A stretch of 64,000 nt of DNA from Aneurinibacillus sp. Ricciae_BoGa-3 (GCF_028421645.1 NZ_CP116887.1:1924001-1988000), one strand, 5' to 3'; counted from the first letter of the stretch, positions 17,909 through 27,701 are shown. The notes: a model not told the origin generated them from the sequence alone. A program made the numbers and translations.

Positions 17909-18779
17909 CATCACTCCTTGTCACGGATAAATCTTTGCTGGCTTTCCATTCAACCAGGCTTTTTATCACAAGCGTTAACAGGGCAAGCAACGCGAGTAAG
18001 GAAGCCACAGCAAATGCGGCAGTAAAGTTGTACTCGTTATAAAGAATTTCAACGTGCAGCGGCATCGTATTGGTTAACCCGCGAATATGGCCAGATACCA
18101 CGGATACCGCACCGAATTCTCCCATCGCCCGTGCATTGCAAAGAATGACTCCATATAGAAGACCCCATTTAATATTGGGAAGGGTCACCCGGAAAAAAAT
18201 CTGCCAGCCGCGTGCACCCAGTGAACGGGCGGCTTCTTCCTCTTCTTTGCCTAAGGCCTGCATGGTCGGAATCAGCTCGCGTGCCACAAAAGGCACCGTT
18301 ACAAATAACGTGGTCAGAACCATGCCGGGAAGGGCAAAGATGATGGTGATGTTGTGGGCATCCAGCCAGTTGGCAAAAAAACCTTGTGCCCCAAACAGCA
18401 GAACGAAAATCAAACCGGATATGACAGGAGAAATAGCAAACGGAACATCGATTAACGTTAAAAGAAGATTTTTTCCCCTGAACTCAAATTTTGTCACGAG
18501 CCACGCAGCAATAACCCCAAATATTAGATTGAGTGGAACGGTAATTCCTGCAATCAATAGCGTAAGCCGGATGGCTGATAGGGCATCTTCATCCGAAACG
18601 GCAGAAAGAAAGGCGTTAAAACCTTCCGCAAAAGCCTGAAAGAAAATGGACAGAAGCGGCAGCAGGAGAAAGACAGTAAGGAAAACGAGTGCCAGAACGG
18701 TTAACAGAATGCCTAGCACACTTATCCTGCCTTTCTTTTTTTTGGGGGATGACGGTTTTTGTTCGGCCCAAGCCTCCAT
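17886..18779 (-). CDS. cysW: Sulfate ABC transporter permease CysW
   Basis: A 297-residue permease with a basic N-terminus ([10 protein letters not shown]), about six transmembrane helices and the EAA-type coupling loop [22 protein letters not shown] facing CysA. The C-terminal [23 protein letters not shown] is typical of CysW. It forms the membrane channel with CysT. It begins 13 bp after the cysT stop and overlaps cysA at its end. Confidence 0.92.
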   Translation of the reverse strand: MEAWAEQKPSSPKKKKGRISVLGILLTVLALVFLTVFLLLPLLSIFFQAFAEGFNAFLSAVSDEDALSAIRLTLLIAGITVPLNLIFGVIAAWLVTKFEFRGKNLLLTLIDVPFAISPVISGLIFVLLFGAQGFFANWLDAHNITIIFALPGMVLTTLFVTVPFVARELIPTMQALGKEEEEAARSLGARGWQIFFRVTLPNIKWGLLYGVILCNARAMGEFGAVSVVSGHIRGLTNTMPLHVEILYNEYNFTAAFAVASLLALLALLTLVIKSLVEWKASKDLSVTRSDDVEHRAA

Positions 18780-18792
18780 ATGGATGCACCTC

Positions 18793-19635
18793 CTATGCTT
18801 TGTGCTGTTTAATGCCGGTGCGCCACTGAATCATATTTATCAGGAACAGGAGAAGGAACGAGACCACAAGCATCACGCAGGCAATGGCCGTTGCGCCTGC
18901 ATAATCGAACTGTTCCAGTTTCGTCATAATTAACAGTGGAGCGATTTCTGTTTTCATCGGCATGTTGCCTGAAATAAAGACAACAGAGCCGTATTCACCC
19001 AGCGCGCGGGCAAATGCGAGCGCGAAGCCGGATAACAATGCTGGAAACAGTCCGGGGAGGATCACTCGCCGAAAAGTTTGGAGGGGAGTGGCTCCCAGAG
19101 AATGGGCAGCCTCCTCCATTTGTGCGTCCATATCTTCCAGAACGGGCTGTACGGTCCGAACGACAAAGGGCAGCCCAATAAAAGTGAGTGCGATAATGAT
19201 CCCGAGGGGATTAAAAGCAGCCTTAATTCCAACTGAGGCCAGAATCCCTCCGATCCACCCTTTATCTGAATAAATCGCCGTTAAGGCAATCCCGGCAACT
19301 GCGGTGGGCAGCGCAAAGGGGAGATCCACAAGTCCGTCAATTATTTTTTTGCCCGGAAAACGGTAGCGAACGAGAACCCAGGCCACGAGCAGGCCGAATA
19401 CCATATTGATTAACCCTGCAGCCAGCGATGTGCCAAAGCTGATGTAATACGCATGCATCACCCTGGGGGATGCAGCGGCAGCCAGGAATTTGTCCGGGCT
19501 CATTGCTGCCGATTTTATAAAGAGAATCGATAGCGGCAGAAGGACCAGCACCGTTAGATACAACAGGGTGTAGCCGAGTGTAAGGTTGAAACCAGGCAGC
19601 ACGCGAAACGGTTTACTGCGGCTTGTAGATTTCAT
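18793..19635 (-). CDS. cysT: Sulfate ABC transporter permease CysT (CysU)
   Basis: A 280-residue permease, six transmembrane helices, EAA loop [22 protein letters not shown], and the family motif [29 protein letters not shown] 19635 is preceded by GGAGG at 8 bp and overlaps the last codons of sbp by 23 bp, which supports coupling. The longer frame upstream runs across sbp and is not homologous. It pairs with CysW in the sulfate channel. Confidence 0.92.
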   Translation of the reverse strand: MKSTSRSKPFRVLPGFNLTLGYTLLYLTVLVLLPLSILFIKSAAMSPDKFLAAAASPRVMHAYYISFGTSLAAGLINMVFGLLVAWVLVRYRFPGKKIIDGLVDLPFALPTAVAGIALTAIYSDKGWIGGILASVGIKAAFNPLGIIIALTFIGLPFVVRTVQPVLEDMDAQMEEAAHSLGATPLQTFRRVILPGLFPALLSGFALAFARALGEYGSVVFISGNMPMKTEIAPLLIMTKLEQFDYAGATAIACVMLVVSFLLLFLINMIQWRTGIKQHKA

Positions 19636-20662
19636 CAAAGGTGCCTCCGTCATCGAAGTGTTTCTTTTGTGCGCTCGCCCAGCTGCCAAACAACTGGCTG
19701 ACGGTAAACAGATTCATTTTGGGAAACTGCTGTTTATATTTTGCTGCAATAGATGGATCCAGTGGTCTATAGTAATTTTGCGCGGCAATTTCCTGGCCTT
19801 CTCTGGAATACATATACTGCAGGTAGGCCGCCGCTACTTTTCGTTTGCCATGTTTATCCACGACCTTATCAACCACCGCCACAGGGGGTTCGGCTAGAAT
19901 GCTTTCCGGCGGGTAGACAATTTCAAATTGGCCTTTTCCGAGCTTATTCACGGCAAGCAGGGCATCACTTTCCCATGATAGAAGGACATCACCAATTCCG
20001 CGCTCTGTAAAGGTGGTTGTAGAGCCTCTTGCCCCTGTGTCGAGCACCGGTACGTTATTGAAAAGTTTGGCCATGAATTCCTTGGCCTTACCCTCATCGT
20101 TGTTGCTGTGTTTTAAAGCGTATCCCCAGGCAGCGAGATAATTCCAGCGGGCACCTCCTGAAGTTTTCGGGTTCGGCGTAATGACAGATACCCCTGGTTT
20201 AATGAGATCATTCCAATCCTTTATACCTTTCGGATTTCCTTTCCTGACCATAAAGACAATGGTAGAAGTGTAAGGCGAGCTGTTTGAAGGATACCGCTGC
20301 TGCCAAGAAGGGTTTAGAAGCCCTTTCTGGGCAATGGAATCAATATCATATGCGAGCGCCAGCGTAACAACGTCGGCCTGTAAACCATCAATAACTGCAC
20401 GGGCCTGCTTCCCGGAGCCCCCGTGAGATTGTTTGATGGTGACCTGCTGGCCGGTTTTGTTCTTCCAATAGTCTGCAAAGGATTTATTATAGGCATCATA
20501 CAGTTCCCTTGTGGGGTCATATGAAACATTTAACAACTGCACAGCGCCATCGGCTCCTGGGTTACCTGCGCTTGCTGCAGATGGTTTGCCGGATGAGCAG
20601 CCGACAAGCGATGCCAGCAGGAAGGTTATCATGGCAAGTAGAGATACACGTTTATAGTTCAT
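19613..20662 (-). CDS. sbp: Sulfate-binding lipoprotein
   Basis: A 349-residue solute-binding lipoprotein that captures sulfate outside the membrane and delivers it to CysTW. The signal peptide ends in a lipobox L-V-G-C. Family motifs are [51 protein letters not shown], and [15 protein letters not shown] 20662 follows AAAGGGGGAG. It is the first transport gene and is separated from the upstream regulator pair by a terminator-like hairpin. Confidence 0.95.
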   Translation of the reverse strand: MNYKRVSLLAMITFLLASLVGCSSGKPSAASAGNPGADGAVQLLNVSYDPTRELYDAYNKSFADYWKNKTGQQVTIKQSHGGSGKQARAVIDGLQADVVTLALAYDIDSIAQKGLLNPSWQQRYPSNSSPYTSTIVFMVRKGNPKGIKDWNDLIKPGVSVITPNPKTSGGARWNYLAAWGYALKHSNNDEGKAKEFMAKLFNNVPVLDTGARGSTTTFTERGIGDVLLSWESDALLAVNKLGKGQFEIVYPPESILAEPPVAVVDKVVDKHGKRKVAAAYLQYMYSREGQEIAAQNYYRPLDPSIAAKYKQQFPKMNLFTVSQLFGSWASAQKKHFDDGGTFDEIYKPQ

Positions 20663-20700
20663 ATCAATCTCCCCCTTTGATATATTCCAGATAGAAGGAC

Positions 20701-20766
20701 AAAATAAAAGGCTCCATACCAAATACCAGGTTGGATGAGGATTTCCCGGTAAGGTAAAGAGCCTTC
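20701..20766 (-). terminator. Terminator or attenuator between the yezD-like gene and sbp
   Basis: On the minus strand, AAGGCTCTTTACC pairs with GGTA(T)GGAGCCTT over a ~30-nt loop region, followed by TTTTATTTT. It ends the rrf2-yezD transcript. If read through, it could attenuate sbp-cysTWA expression. Confidence 0.65.
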
Positions 20767-20797
20767 AGTCGTCTGATCGGCTTCGCATTACTAATTA

Positions 20798-21001
20798 TTA
20801 TATAAACAGCTTTTTTTTGGTGGAAGCCTGGCTGCGCCTATTTTTCGGAGTCGGCGGCTCGGTGGAAAAGCGTTTTTTCTCGGTTCGTTCCACCTGGATG
20901 ATCTGTGAATCATGGACAACAATGAGAATGGAGCCGTACTCTATCGCCTCAAGCGCCTGGAGAATATAATCTATTTTTTCCTGGCTTAAATTTTTAAGCA
21001 A
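20798..21001 (-). CDS. YezD-like small protein (DUF2292)
   Basis: A 67-residue protein. The first ~45 residues match the DUF2292 pattern (KIDYILQALEAIEYGSILIVVHDSQIIQVERTEKKRF), as in B. subtilis YezD. The tail is short, basic and low in complexity. DUF2292 proteins often sit beside sulfate or cysteine genes, and their function is unknown. ATG 21001 overlaps the upstream regulator gene's 3' end by 8 bp, so both are translated from one mRNA. Confidence 0.75.
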   Translation of the reverse strand: MLKNLSQEKIDYILQALEAIEYGSILIVVHDSQIIQVERTEKKRFSTEPPTPKNRRSQASTKKKLFI

Positions 21002-21434
21002 GACTCATTCCCCCTATAACGGACTTGATATTCCCTTTTATGACATCGTCCAATGTTATAGAATCAAGCACGCATGCTATCGTATCCCTAATCAGGGACC
21101 AGAGCGGTTTAAGCTTACAGCCGTTTTCAAGCAGGCATGGTTCATAGGAGCTTACGCTAACACACCCCATTGGGGCCAGCGGGCCCTCAAGCTTTCTAAC
21201 CACTTCGCCGATGAAAATGTTTTCCGGCGGAACGCTAAGTGTGTAGCCGCCGTATACGCCCCGCTTACTTTTTACGAATCCGTGATTTTTTAACTGGAGC
21301 AGAATCTGCTCAAGATAATTTACGGGCACGGCCGTCCGCTCTGCGATTTCTCCAATGGAAACCACATGCTGTCGGTTCTGGCCAAGCACAATCAATGCCC
21401 GCAAGGCATATTCACCTTTTGAAGATATCTTCAA
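20994..21434 (-). CDS. Rrf2 family transcriptional regulator
   Basis: 146 residues from a TTG start at 21434 (GGAGGG upstream, giving the family N-terminus MKISSKGEYALRAL). The winged-helix domain shows VNYLEQILLQLKNHGFVKSKRGVYGGY. Its context, next to yezD and sbp-cysTWA, suggests control of sulfur uptake, as CymR does in Bacillus. It has three Cys spaced C-x8-C-x5-C (GCVSVSSYEPC...GC), the region where IscR/NsrR members bind an Fe-S cluster, so a cluster-sensing regulator is possible. Confidence 0.85.
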   Translation of the reverse strand: MKISSKGEYALRALIVLGQNRQHVVSIGEIAERTAVPVNYLEQILLQLKNHGFVKSKRGVYGGYTLSVPPENIFIGEVVRKLEGPLAPMGCVSVSSYEPCLLENGCKLKPLWSLIRDTIACVLDSITLDDVIKGNIKSVIGGMSLA

Positions 21435-21493
21435 CCTGATTCCCTCCAATCTTGATAAAGATGAGCAGCACAGTCGACATTGAACTACACCCT

Positions 21494-21515
21494 TAGCCTA
21501 TGCCTAGGCAGCATA
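21494..21515. promoter_or_regulatory. Palindromic sequence upstream of the rrf2 operon (possible operator)
   Basis: CTATGC-CTAG-GCAGCATAG is a near-perfect dyad about 60 bp upstream of the regulator start. It is a candidate autoregulatory Rrf2 operator; only the symmetry is seen. Confidence 0.3.
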
Positions 21516-21659
21516 GATGGTTCCGCGTTTTCTGCGTTTAAAAATGGTTGCTTATACATACCCTAAAGCGGGACAAACTGCCGGCCATGACGTCTTTGCA
21601 AAAGCTTTATTTTTTGGAATAAAACAAGGCCATAATAAACGAAAAAGGAGTGTTACATA

Positions 21660-22556
21660 ATGAAAGTTGGATTGGTTGGACTTGGCAAGATGGGCTATAA
21701 TTTATGTTTGAACATGCTGGATAAGGGACATGAAGTTGTAGCATTTGATCGTGATCATTCCACTGTAGAGAAGCTTGCGCACCAGGGTGCTGAAGGTGTG
21801 GACACCCTCTCTGTACTTGTAGAGAGCCTGGAGAAGCCTCGCGTGATTATTCTCCTGGTTCCTGCCGGCGAGATAACAGGCAGTGTGATTTCGGAGTTAG
21901 CTGGCCTGGTGGATAAAGGCGATATCATAATAGATGCAGGCAATTCGATGTATAAAGATACGCTTCGCCGCTATGAAGAATTAAGAGCGCAGGGCATTTA
22001 CCTTGCAGACTGCGGAACAAGCGGCGGCATGGAAGGGGCCCGCCACGGGGTATGTACGATGGTTGGCGGGGATCCAGAAGCAGTGGAAATTATTGCACCG
22101 CTATTTGAAAGCATTTCAGTGGAAAATGGATTTATGAAGACAGGAAAGGCAGGCAGCGGACACTTCCTGAAAATGGTCCATAACGGCATTGAATACGGCA
22201 TGATGCAGGCGATTGGTGAAGGGTTTGAAATTCTCGATAAGAGTGATTTTACTTACGACTATGAGGCGGTTGCGCGAGTCTGGAACAATGGATCTGTCAT
22301 CCGCAGCTGGTTGATGGAACTTATGGAAAGTGCTTTCGCGAAACAGCCGAAATTGGAAGATATTCGCGGAGTTATGCACTCATCCGGTGAAGGGATCTGG
22401 ACAATTGACGCAGCCCTCGATTTCAAAGCCAGCATACCGGTTATCGCGATGTCTCAATTTATGCGTTTCCGTTCCCTCGAAGATGATACGTTCCATGGAA
22501 AGGTGGTTGCGGCTCTTCGAAATGAGTTTGGCGGCCACGCCACCGTCAAAAAATAA
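21660..22556 (+). CDS. gnd: 6-phosphogluconate dehydrogenase, decarboxylating (short form)
   Basis: A 298-residue enzyme of the short YqeC/GndA-like class rather than the ~470-residue form. It has the NAD(P) Rossmann motif GLVGLGKMGYN, the substrate signature DCGTSGGMEGARHG, the catalytic Lys in GSGHFLKMVHNGIEYGMMQ, and HSSGEGIWT. It oxidises 6-phosphogluconate to ribulose-5-phosphate plus CO2. The short class is often NAD-dependent. AAAAGGAG precedes ATG. It is monocistronic with a downstream terminator. Confidence 0.92.
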   Translation: MKVGLVGLGKMGYNLCLNMLDKGHEVVAFDRDHSTVEKLAHQGAEGVDTLSVLVESLEKPRVIILLVPAGEITGSVISELAGLVDKGDIIIDAGNSMYKDTLRRYEELRAQGIYLADCGTSGGMEGARHGVCTMVGGDPEAVEIIAPLFESISVENGFMKTGKAGSGHFLKMVHNGIEYGMMQAIGEGFEILDKSDFTYDYEAVARVWNNGSVIRSWLMELMESAFAKQPKLEDIRGVMHSSGEGIWTIDAALDFKASIPVIAMSQFMRFRSLEDDTFHGKVVAALRNEFGGHATVKK

Positions 22557-22571
22557 ACGGAAAACTCATCT

Positions 22572-22600
22572 GAACCTGTCCATTAACGGCAGGTTTTTTG
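22572..22600 (+). terminator. Rho-independent terminator
   Basis: AACCTG and CAGGTT flank a short loop and are followed by T's, downstream of gnd. Confidence 0.65.
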
Positions 22601-22615
22601 TGCTCTATGGTGTGC

Positions 22616-22621
22616 TATAAT
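22616..22621 (+). promoter_or_regulatory. Probable -10 element of the molybdopterin oxidoreductase gene
   Basis: A perfect TATAAT preceded by TGTGC (extended -10 like) about 50 bp upstream of the start codon at 22674. The -35 region is poor. Confidence 0.5.
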
Positions 22622-22673
22622 GGACGAATAAAGAGAGGATTCGCGAGGATGAGCAGGGAGGAGAAGCAGGAGT

Positions 22674-24713
22674 ATGAGATCTTATACAGAAGAGGCTAAC
22701 GGAATATTCCCATCCGTCTGCCCATTAGATTGCCCGGACCAGTGTGGTCTGTTAATCCATAAAAAAGACGGAAAAATTGTAAAAGTTGAAGGGGATCCTG
22801 GCCACCCGGTAACACAGGGGGCCATCTGCAACAAAGTGCGAAATATGCCTGAGCGCATTAATGACCCGAACCGTCTGAAGTATCCCATGAAGCGTGTGGG
22901 TGCGAAAGGGGAAGCCAGGTTTGCGCGGATAACATGGGAAGAAGCCATCGATACCATTTCCTCCACCTGGAAGGCTCTTATAGCCGAACACGGACCGGAG
23001 TCGATTCTCCCATACAGTTTTTACGGCAATATGGGCAACATTGGAACAGAAGGCATGGATCGGCGCTTCTTCAACCGGTTGGGTGCAAGCCGCCTGGAGC
23101 GGGCCATCTGCCAGTCTGCGGGAACGGCTGGCTATGGCTATACGATGGGTGGCAGCTTTGGGATCGATCCCGAAGATACCCTTCATAGCAAGCTTTTTAT
23201 TATGTGGGGCATTAATGCCGTCAGCACGAACATGCACCAGGTCGCCATCGCAGAAAAGGCCCGCAAGAATGGGGCAAAGCTTGTGGTCATCGATGTGCAT
23301 AAAAACCGTACAGGACGCTGGGCTGATTGGTTTATTCCTCTTAGGCCGGGAACTGACGCAGCGCTTGCACTTGGGATTATGCATGTGTTATTTAGAGATA
23401 AAAAGGTAGACGAAGAATTTCTCCAGGCATACACCGTGGGCCATGAAGAATTACGGGCGCATGTCGCGCAGTATGACCCCGCGACGGTTTCTGTAATAAC
23501 CGGCGTGTCAGTGGCCAACATCGAAAAATTGGCGACACTCTACGGCGAGACAACCCCTTCATTTATCCGCATTGGGAATGGGCTTCAGCACCACGATAAT
23601 GGAGGGATGGCCATCCGCACGATTTCCTGTCTGCCGGCTTTAACAGGGCAGTGGATGCACAGGGGCGGCGGTGCGATTAAGGGCAACAGCGGCTTTTTAT
23701 CCCATAATGAGTACGCTTTGCAGCGACCGGATCTCCTGGCAAATAAAAGAACCCGCCAAATCAACATGAACCGGCTGGGCGATGCCCTGTTGGATACGGC
23801 TCCACCTGTATATTCGTTGTACGTGTACAATAGCAATCCGGCAGTGGTGGCTCCTGACGGCAACCGCGTGCGTTCAGGGCTCAAGCGTGAAGATTTGTTC
23901 ACGGTGGTACATGACCTTTTCTTGACGGAAACAGCCCGCTATGCAGATATCGTACTGCCTGCGACTTCTTCTTTTGAAAATACGGACTTTTATTCCTCGT
24001 ACTGGCATCATTTTATCCAGATTCAGCAGCCAGTTGTCGAGCGTTATGGTGAAAGCCTGCCCAATGTGGAAGTCTTCCGCCGGCTAGCGGATGCGATGGG
24101 TTTCGAAGACGAAGCGTTTAAAGACACGGAGGAAGACATGATCCGTCAGGCGCTGGACAATCCCCGCAATCCCTATATACAAAATATTACCTTTGAGGAA
24201 CTGGTAGAGAAGCAGTATGTAAAGGCTGACGTCAAGCCACTATTTCCGGGCAGGCTATCGACCCCTAGCGGCAAAATTGAATTGTATTCTCAACAAATGA
24301 AGCGTAGAGGATATGACCCGCTACCCGCCTTCACACCTCTGAAAGAAGAAGGGAATTATCCGCTTATATTTATAGCTGCTCCTAATCATAACTTTTTAAA
24401 CTCAACTTTCTCTAATAATCAGAAGCATGCGTCCATGGAAAAAATGCCGCGGCTTTCAATCAGCAGAGAAGATGCAGGTAAATTCGGAATTGAGGACGGC
24501 ATACAGGTGCGGATATGGAATGATCGCGGGGAATGTGTGCTTACAGCCTCGGTTGGCGATGACGTATTGCCAGGTGTGGTGGTAACTCAGGGTCTCTGGT
24601 CAGATGTGCCGGGCACAAAACAGCTGGTAAACTCCCTGACTCCAGATAGGCTTGCTGATATGGGGGGCGGAGCCACATTCTTTTCAGGTCGTGTGGCTGT
24701 TACTCCGGTGTAA
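22674..24713 (+). CDS. Molybdopterin-containing oxidoreductase (Mo-bisMGD/4Fe-4S)
   Basis: A 679-residue member of the DMSO reductase family. The N-terminal Cys motif C-x3-C-x3-C-x26-C (CPLDCPDQCG...GAICNK) binds a 4Fe-4S cluster. The pterin-binding domains follow (GTEGMDRRFFNRLGAS, RAICQSAGTAGYGYTMGG, GNGLQHHDNGGMA). A C-terminal molydopterin-dinucleotide domain starts near 560 (PLIFIAAPNHNFLNSTFSNN). The Cys in AICQSAG is a candidate Mo ligand. There is no Tat signal, so it is cytoplasmic. The substrate is unknown and no partner subunits are adjacent. Confidence 0.85.
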   Translation: MRSYTEEANGIFPSVCPLDCPDQCGLLIHKKDGKIVKVEGDPGHPVTQGAICNKVRNMPERINDPNRLKYPMKRVGAKGEARFARITWEEAIDTISSTWKALIAEHGPESILPYSFYGNMGNIGTEGMDRRFFNRLGASRLERAICQSAGTAGYGYTMGGSFGIDPEDTLHSKLFIMWGINAVSTNMHQVAIAEKARKNGAKLVVIDVHKNRTGRWADWFIPLRPGTDAALALGIMHVLFRDKKVDEEFLQAYTVGHEELRAHVAQYDPATVSVITGVSVANIEKLATLYGETTPSFIRIGNGLQHHDNGGMAIRTISCLPALTGQWMHRGGGAIKGNSGFLSHNEYALQRPDLLANKRTRQINMNRLGDALLDTAPPVYSLYVYNSNPAVVAPDGNRVRSGLKREDLFTVVHDLFLTETARYADIVLPATSSFENTDFYSSYWHHFIQIQQPVVERYGESLPNVEVFRRLADAMGFEDEAFKDTEEDMIRQALDNPRNPYIQNITFEELVEKQYVKADVKPLFPGRLSTPSGKIELYSQQMKRRGYDPLPAFTPLKEEGNYPLIFIAAPNHNFLNSTFSNNQKHASMEKMPRLSISREDAGKFGIEDGIQVRIWNDRGECVLTASVGDDVLPGVVVTQGLWSDVPGTKQLVNSLTPDRLADMGGGATFFSGRVAVTPV

Positions 24714-24770
24714 CTGTTGAAGTGAACTTGGGCCCAGGTCCAATTGCAGGTGTTAAATCCCATGCACCAT

Positions 24771-24819
24771 AAAAAGCAGCTTTCAAAGGGAACCTTGATA
24801 CCCGGGGAGCTGCTTTTTA
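24771..24819 (+). terminator. Rho-independent terminator
   Basis: AAAAAGCAGCT and AGCTGCTTTTT with a ~26-nt loop, downstream of the molybdoenzyme gene. Confidence 0.85.
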
Positions 24820-24961
24820 TTATGGATAACAACGATAGGTAATCGTATGCCAGGAGCCTTCTACTTTAGCGAAAGTTTTTTGCAGCTTCCATTGTAGTGG
24901 GGAAAGTGGACTAAGCAAAGATTTTTTGTAAGATACATCAAGGGCGGGGATCGATGAGAGA

Positions 24962-25360
24962 CTATTTGACATTGTTAACGTTGCTTTTGCTTCTCTGATA
25001 GGCTATCCAATCGCCATTCGGGACTTTTTGAAAGCCAGCTGCGGTGTCATATATTAAGGTAATGGCTTCAACTTCGCCAACACGAGTAAATACGGTGATA
25101 AGTTGATGTTTGTACTGGTGCAAAGGGGTTCGTTTGTTATATTGTTCTGCAAGTTTCACACAAACCTGGAACTGCTGCTCGTCCATTAAATACAGTTCAC
25201 CACGAACAATTTCCTTCCCATAGGTCATAACGGCATAATCATTTCCCGTATCAAATAAGGCACCTTTTACCCATGCATTCTCTTCTATTAAAACAGCTGA
25301 ATTACAATAATAATAATTCGCTTCACCCATTCGCATGGTTCCATACACAAATACATACAT
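24962..25360 (-). CDS. Gamma-glutamylcyclotransferase-like protein
   Basis: 132 residues with the GGCT/AIG2 fold. The N-terminal MYVFVYGTMRMGEAN is the substrate loop (YGTLRxG-type), and ENAWVKGALFDTG plus VRGELYLMD follow. The acidic residue expected as general acid/base is likely within the ERGELY-like segment. Such proteins cyclise gamma-glutamyl amino compounds, but many paralogues have unknown substrates. It is a single gene. Confidence 0.75.
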   Translation of the reverse strand: MYVFVYGTMRMGEANYYYCNSAVLIEENAWVKGALFDTGNDYAVMTYGKEIVRGELYLMDEQQFQVCVKLAEQYNKRTPLHQYKHQLITVFTRVGEVEAITLIYDTAAGFQKVPNGDWIAYQRSKSNVNNVK

Positions 25361-25517
25361 GGTATCATTTCACCTTCCTGTTTTTAGAATAGCCCGGATA
25401 AATGCACTACCACTGTATTTAAGTACTATTACCATCTTACAATGCATTTTACAAATATAAAAGGAAAAGGGAAAAAATGGTCAAATGTATAGATAAAATG
25501 ACGAGGGGTGTAGGACT

Positions 25518-25661
25518 TTGCGTGTGTATGTTTTACTAGCCATAATCTTTATTGGGACTTTCATCCAAGTATATGTGACCCATGACAGTCTACGGCTGGT
25601 AAAATTCAGCACCCCACAATGCAACCTAGTAATCGGGATATCCTGCACAACAGGGTGCTGA
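25518..25661 (+). CDS. Putative 47-residue membrane peptide
   Basis: A TTG start with GAGGGGTGTAGGA upstream encodes a peptide with one hydrophobic segment (VYVLLAIIFIGTFIQVYV) and a Cys-containing C-terminus (TPQCNLVIG, then SCTTGC). It fills part of a ~365-bp gap without another gene on either strand. I do not recognise it, and it may be chance. Confidence 0.25.
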   Translation: MRVYVLLAIIFIGTFIQVYVTHDSLRLVKFSTPQCNLVIGISCTTGC

Positions 25662-25725
25662 CTGAATGTATCGCTTGTAAACAAAACATAGTCTACTCAA
25701 GCCGCTGCTGCTGGCAATTGCCTCA

Positions 25726-26430
25726 CTATTTGTTTTTTGATTTTTTCTTGTTTTGCAAATTATAACAATGTTCGATAATGGATTGTCTTTCGGATTCTGC
25801 GATCTCTGTAAATTCCACCGCGATATTTTTTGTTTGATTGCCGTTTAACAGAATGCGGATGACCTTGGAGTGGAAGATAATATTCCGGTTCTCGTTCAGA
25901 AACAAAAAGCCAGTAATTTTATCACCAATATGGGCGTCAAAATTTTCTTTTACCGTAAATGAAAGGCCACCGCCGCTGATATCATTCGTTTCGGTTCTTT
26001 CACTGAGAGTGTGTTTATTAAACTGCAGCAGAAGAAGCTGTTTTTGATCTTCAATTCTAAAATATTTTCTGCGCTGTACCCGCATGATTTTGTTTTTCTC
26101 AACTTTATGCAGGCGCAGCACAAATGGTTTGTTATACACGCGTTCCAATACGGTGTCAAAGTAATTCTTCACTTGTTGATTATCATAAAAAATGACGCGA
26201 ACCACTCTGGGTTTGTCTACATATATACTTTTTCCATTGAGCGGGTTATAGGGGAGTTCTATAAACCAATGATTATCATCCCAGTTACTTAGAAAACGTG
26301 ATATTAACTCTCCATCCTCCTCTAAATTAAAAGGGGCTTCTTTCAGATAAATCGCTTTTCCGTTTAAAGCATCCACCTGCTGGTTCACCTCACAAATTAT
26401 ATATGTTTCCGTTTGAGCAGTATGCCTCAC
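25726..26430 (-). CDS. PilZ-domain protein (c-di-GMP receptor-like)
   Basis: A 234-residue YcgR/YpfA-like protein. An N-terminal flagellar-brake-type domain (about 1-110) is followed by a PilZ domain. The c-di-GMP motif is complete: VQRRKYFRI (RxxxR type) and TNDISGGGLSF (D/NxSxxG). Family members bind c-di-GMP and slow flagella or alter envelope functions. No ATG with a good ribosome site exists, so the start (GTG 26430, or an internal GTG near AACCAGCAG) is uncertain. It is a single gene. Confidence 0.8.
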   Translation of the reverse strand: MRHTAQTETYIICEVNQQVDALNGKAIYLKEAPFNLEEDGELISRFLSNWDDNHWFIELPYNPLNGKSIYVDKPRVVRVIFYDNQQVKNYFDTVLERVYNKPFVLRLHKVEKNKIMRVQRRKYFRIEDQKQLLLLQFNKHTLSERTETNDISGGGLSFTVKENFDAHIGDKITGFLFLNENRNIIFHSKVIRILLNGNQTKNIAVEFTEIAESERQSIIEHCYNLQNKKKSKNK

Positions 26431-26585
26431 TATAGGCAGAATAGCTCTAATACATTAGAACTACTAATTTTTTGTACTGATTATAACATAAAAACCTACT
26501 TATTTTAATTTTCTTACTATGAGATGTGGAAATTTTCTTCTGCTCTTTATTCCATATAAATACGAAACCTATAAAGCCTGTTGAA

Positions 26586-26630
26586 CAAAAAAAGCAGGCT
26601 CCGATCTGGCGCTGGAGGCCTGCTTTCTAT
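26586..26630. terminator. Rho-independent terminator
   Basis: AAAGCAGGC and GCCTGCTTT form the stem. On the minus strand it ends in a T-run downstream of the HAD phosphatase gene. Confidence 0.75.
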
Positions 26631-26651
26631 TAGCGTTGTGTGAATGTAAGG

Positions 26652-27467
26652 TTACTTGGAAGCAGGGGAACCTGCTTGCAGGATGAACTTTTGAATGACA
26701 TGCCGAACGCCCTCGTTGTTGTTGGTCAGGGATACATAGTCGGCTTTTTCCTTCACTTCATCTACGGCGTTTCCCATCGCGATACCTAAACCGGCACAGT
26801 TTAGTAAATCGAGATCATTGTAACTGTCGCCAATTCCGATGATCTCAGACTGTGAGATATTAAGCTGTTTGGCCAGGTGGAGGAGAGCAAGTCCTTTATT
26901 AGCTTCTGGGTGCATAATTTCGAGGAAGTAAGCTTTAGACTTCGTAACATGTGCGCGTGCACCAAACTCCTTCGTCAATTCCCCCTGCAGGGTTTCCAAA
27001 TAATCAGGATCCTCAAAGAATAGTACTTTGGTAAACCCTCTGTCTGCGAGGCGCTCAAGATTCGGTTCAACTGTATAAGGAACTTTGGATATGGTGACAT
27101 ATTCACGGATGCGGTCATTTTCTGACGGTGTGTATAGAATATCATCCTGATAAACCTGGATATGGAGATTTTTTTCTCTGGCAATCTCAATGAGCCGCCG
27201 TGAAATATCGGGAGAGACAAGACGTTCATACATCACATGTTTTTCTTCCATATCTTTTATCAGGGCTCCCTGGTATGTAATTAAAGGTACATTGAGGCCG
27301 AGCTGCCTGGCAAACGGGCGGGCAGCCGGGAACATCCGGCCAGTCGCAATCGTCACAACCACACCTTGTTTTACCGCTTCCTGAATGGCTTTAACCGTAC
27401 CGGGTGATATCATCAGGTCGTCGTTCAGAAGCGTATCATCTAAATCAATCGCAATCATTTTATACAT
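26652..27467 (-). CDS. Cof-type HAD-IIB family sugar-phosphate phosphatase
   Basis: 271 residues. HAD motif I is IAIDLDDTLLN with the nucleophilic Asp. Motif II is the Thr in VVTIATGR, motif III is the Lys in HPEANKGLAL, and motif IV is GIGDSYNDLDLL. The cap domain (about 85-190) is type IIB. Homologues (YkrA/YcsE/YitU class) dephosphorylate sugar phosphates, FMN precursors or PLP. The exact substrate is not predictable. Confidence 0.88.
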   Translation of the reverse strand: MYKMIAIDLDDTLLNDDLMISPGTVKAIQEAVKQGVVVTIATGRMFPAARPFARQLGLNVPLITYQGALIKDMEEKHVMYERLVSPDISRRLIEIAREKNLHIQVYQDDILYTPSENDRIREYVTISKVPYTVEPNLERLADRGFTKVLFFEDPDYLETLQGELTKEFGARAHVTKSKAYFLEIMHPEANKGLALLHLAKQLNISQSEIIGIGDSYNDLDLLNCAGLGIAMGNAVDEVKEKADYVSLTNNNEGVRHVIQKFILQAGSPASK

Positions 27468-27701
27468 AAGCGTCTCCTTGTGAATAATCTTATCGTCATA
27501 CTCCTAATAGGGCTGATTGGACGAGAAAAATCAACTGCAACCCCAAGTTTTGTAACCATCATACCATACTTTTTTCCAAAAATCGCAGCAGCACCATCGC
27601 TGGCGTCGGCTCTCCTGCCTCAGAATCGTTCTAACACTCTGGGATCTGGATTATGGTATGATAAAGGAAGCAGACTTCCATTAATCAGGGCGGTGAACCA
27701 T

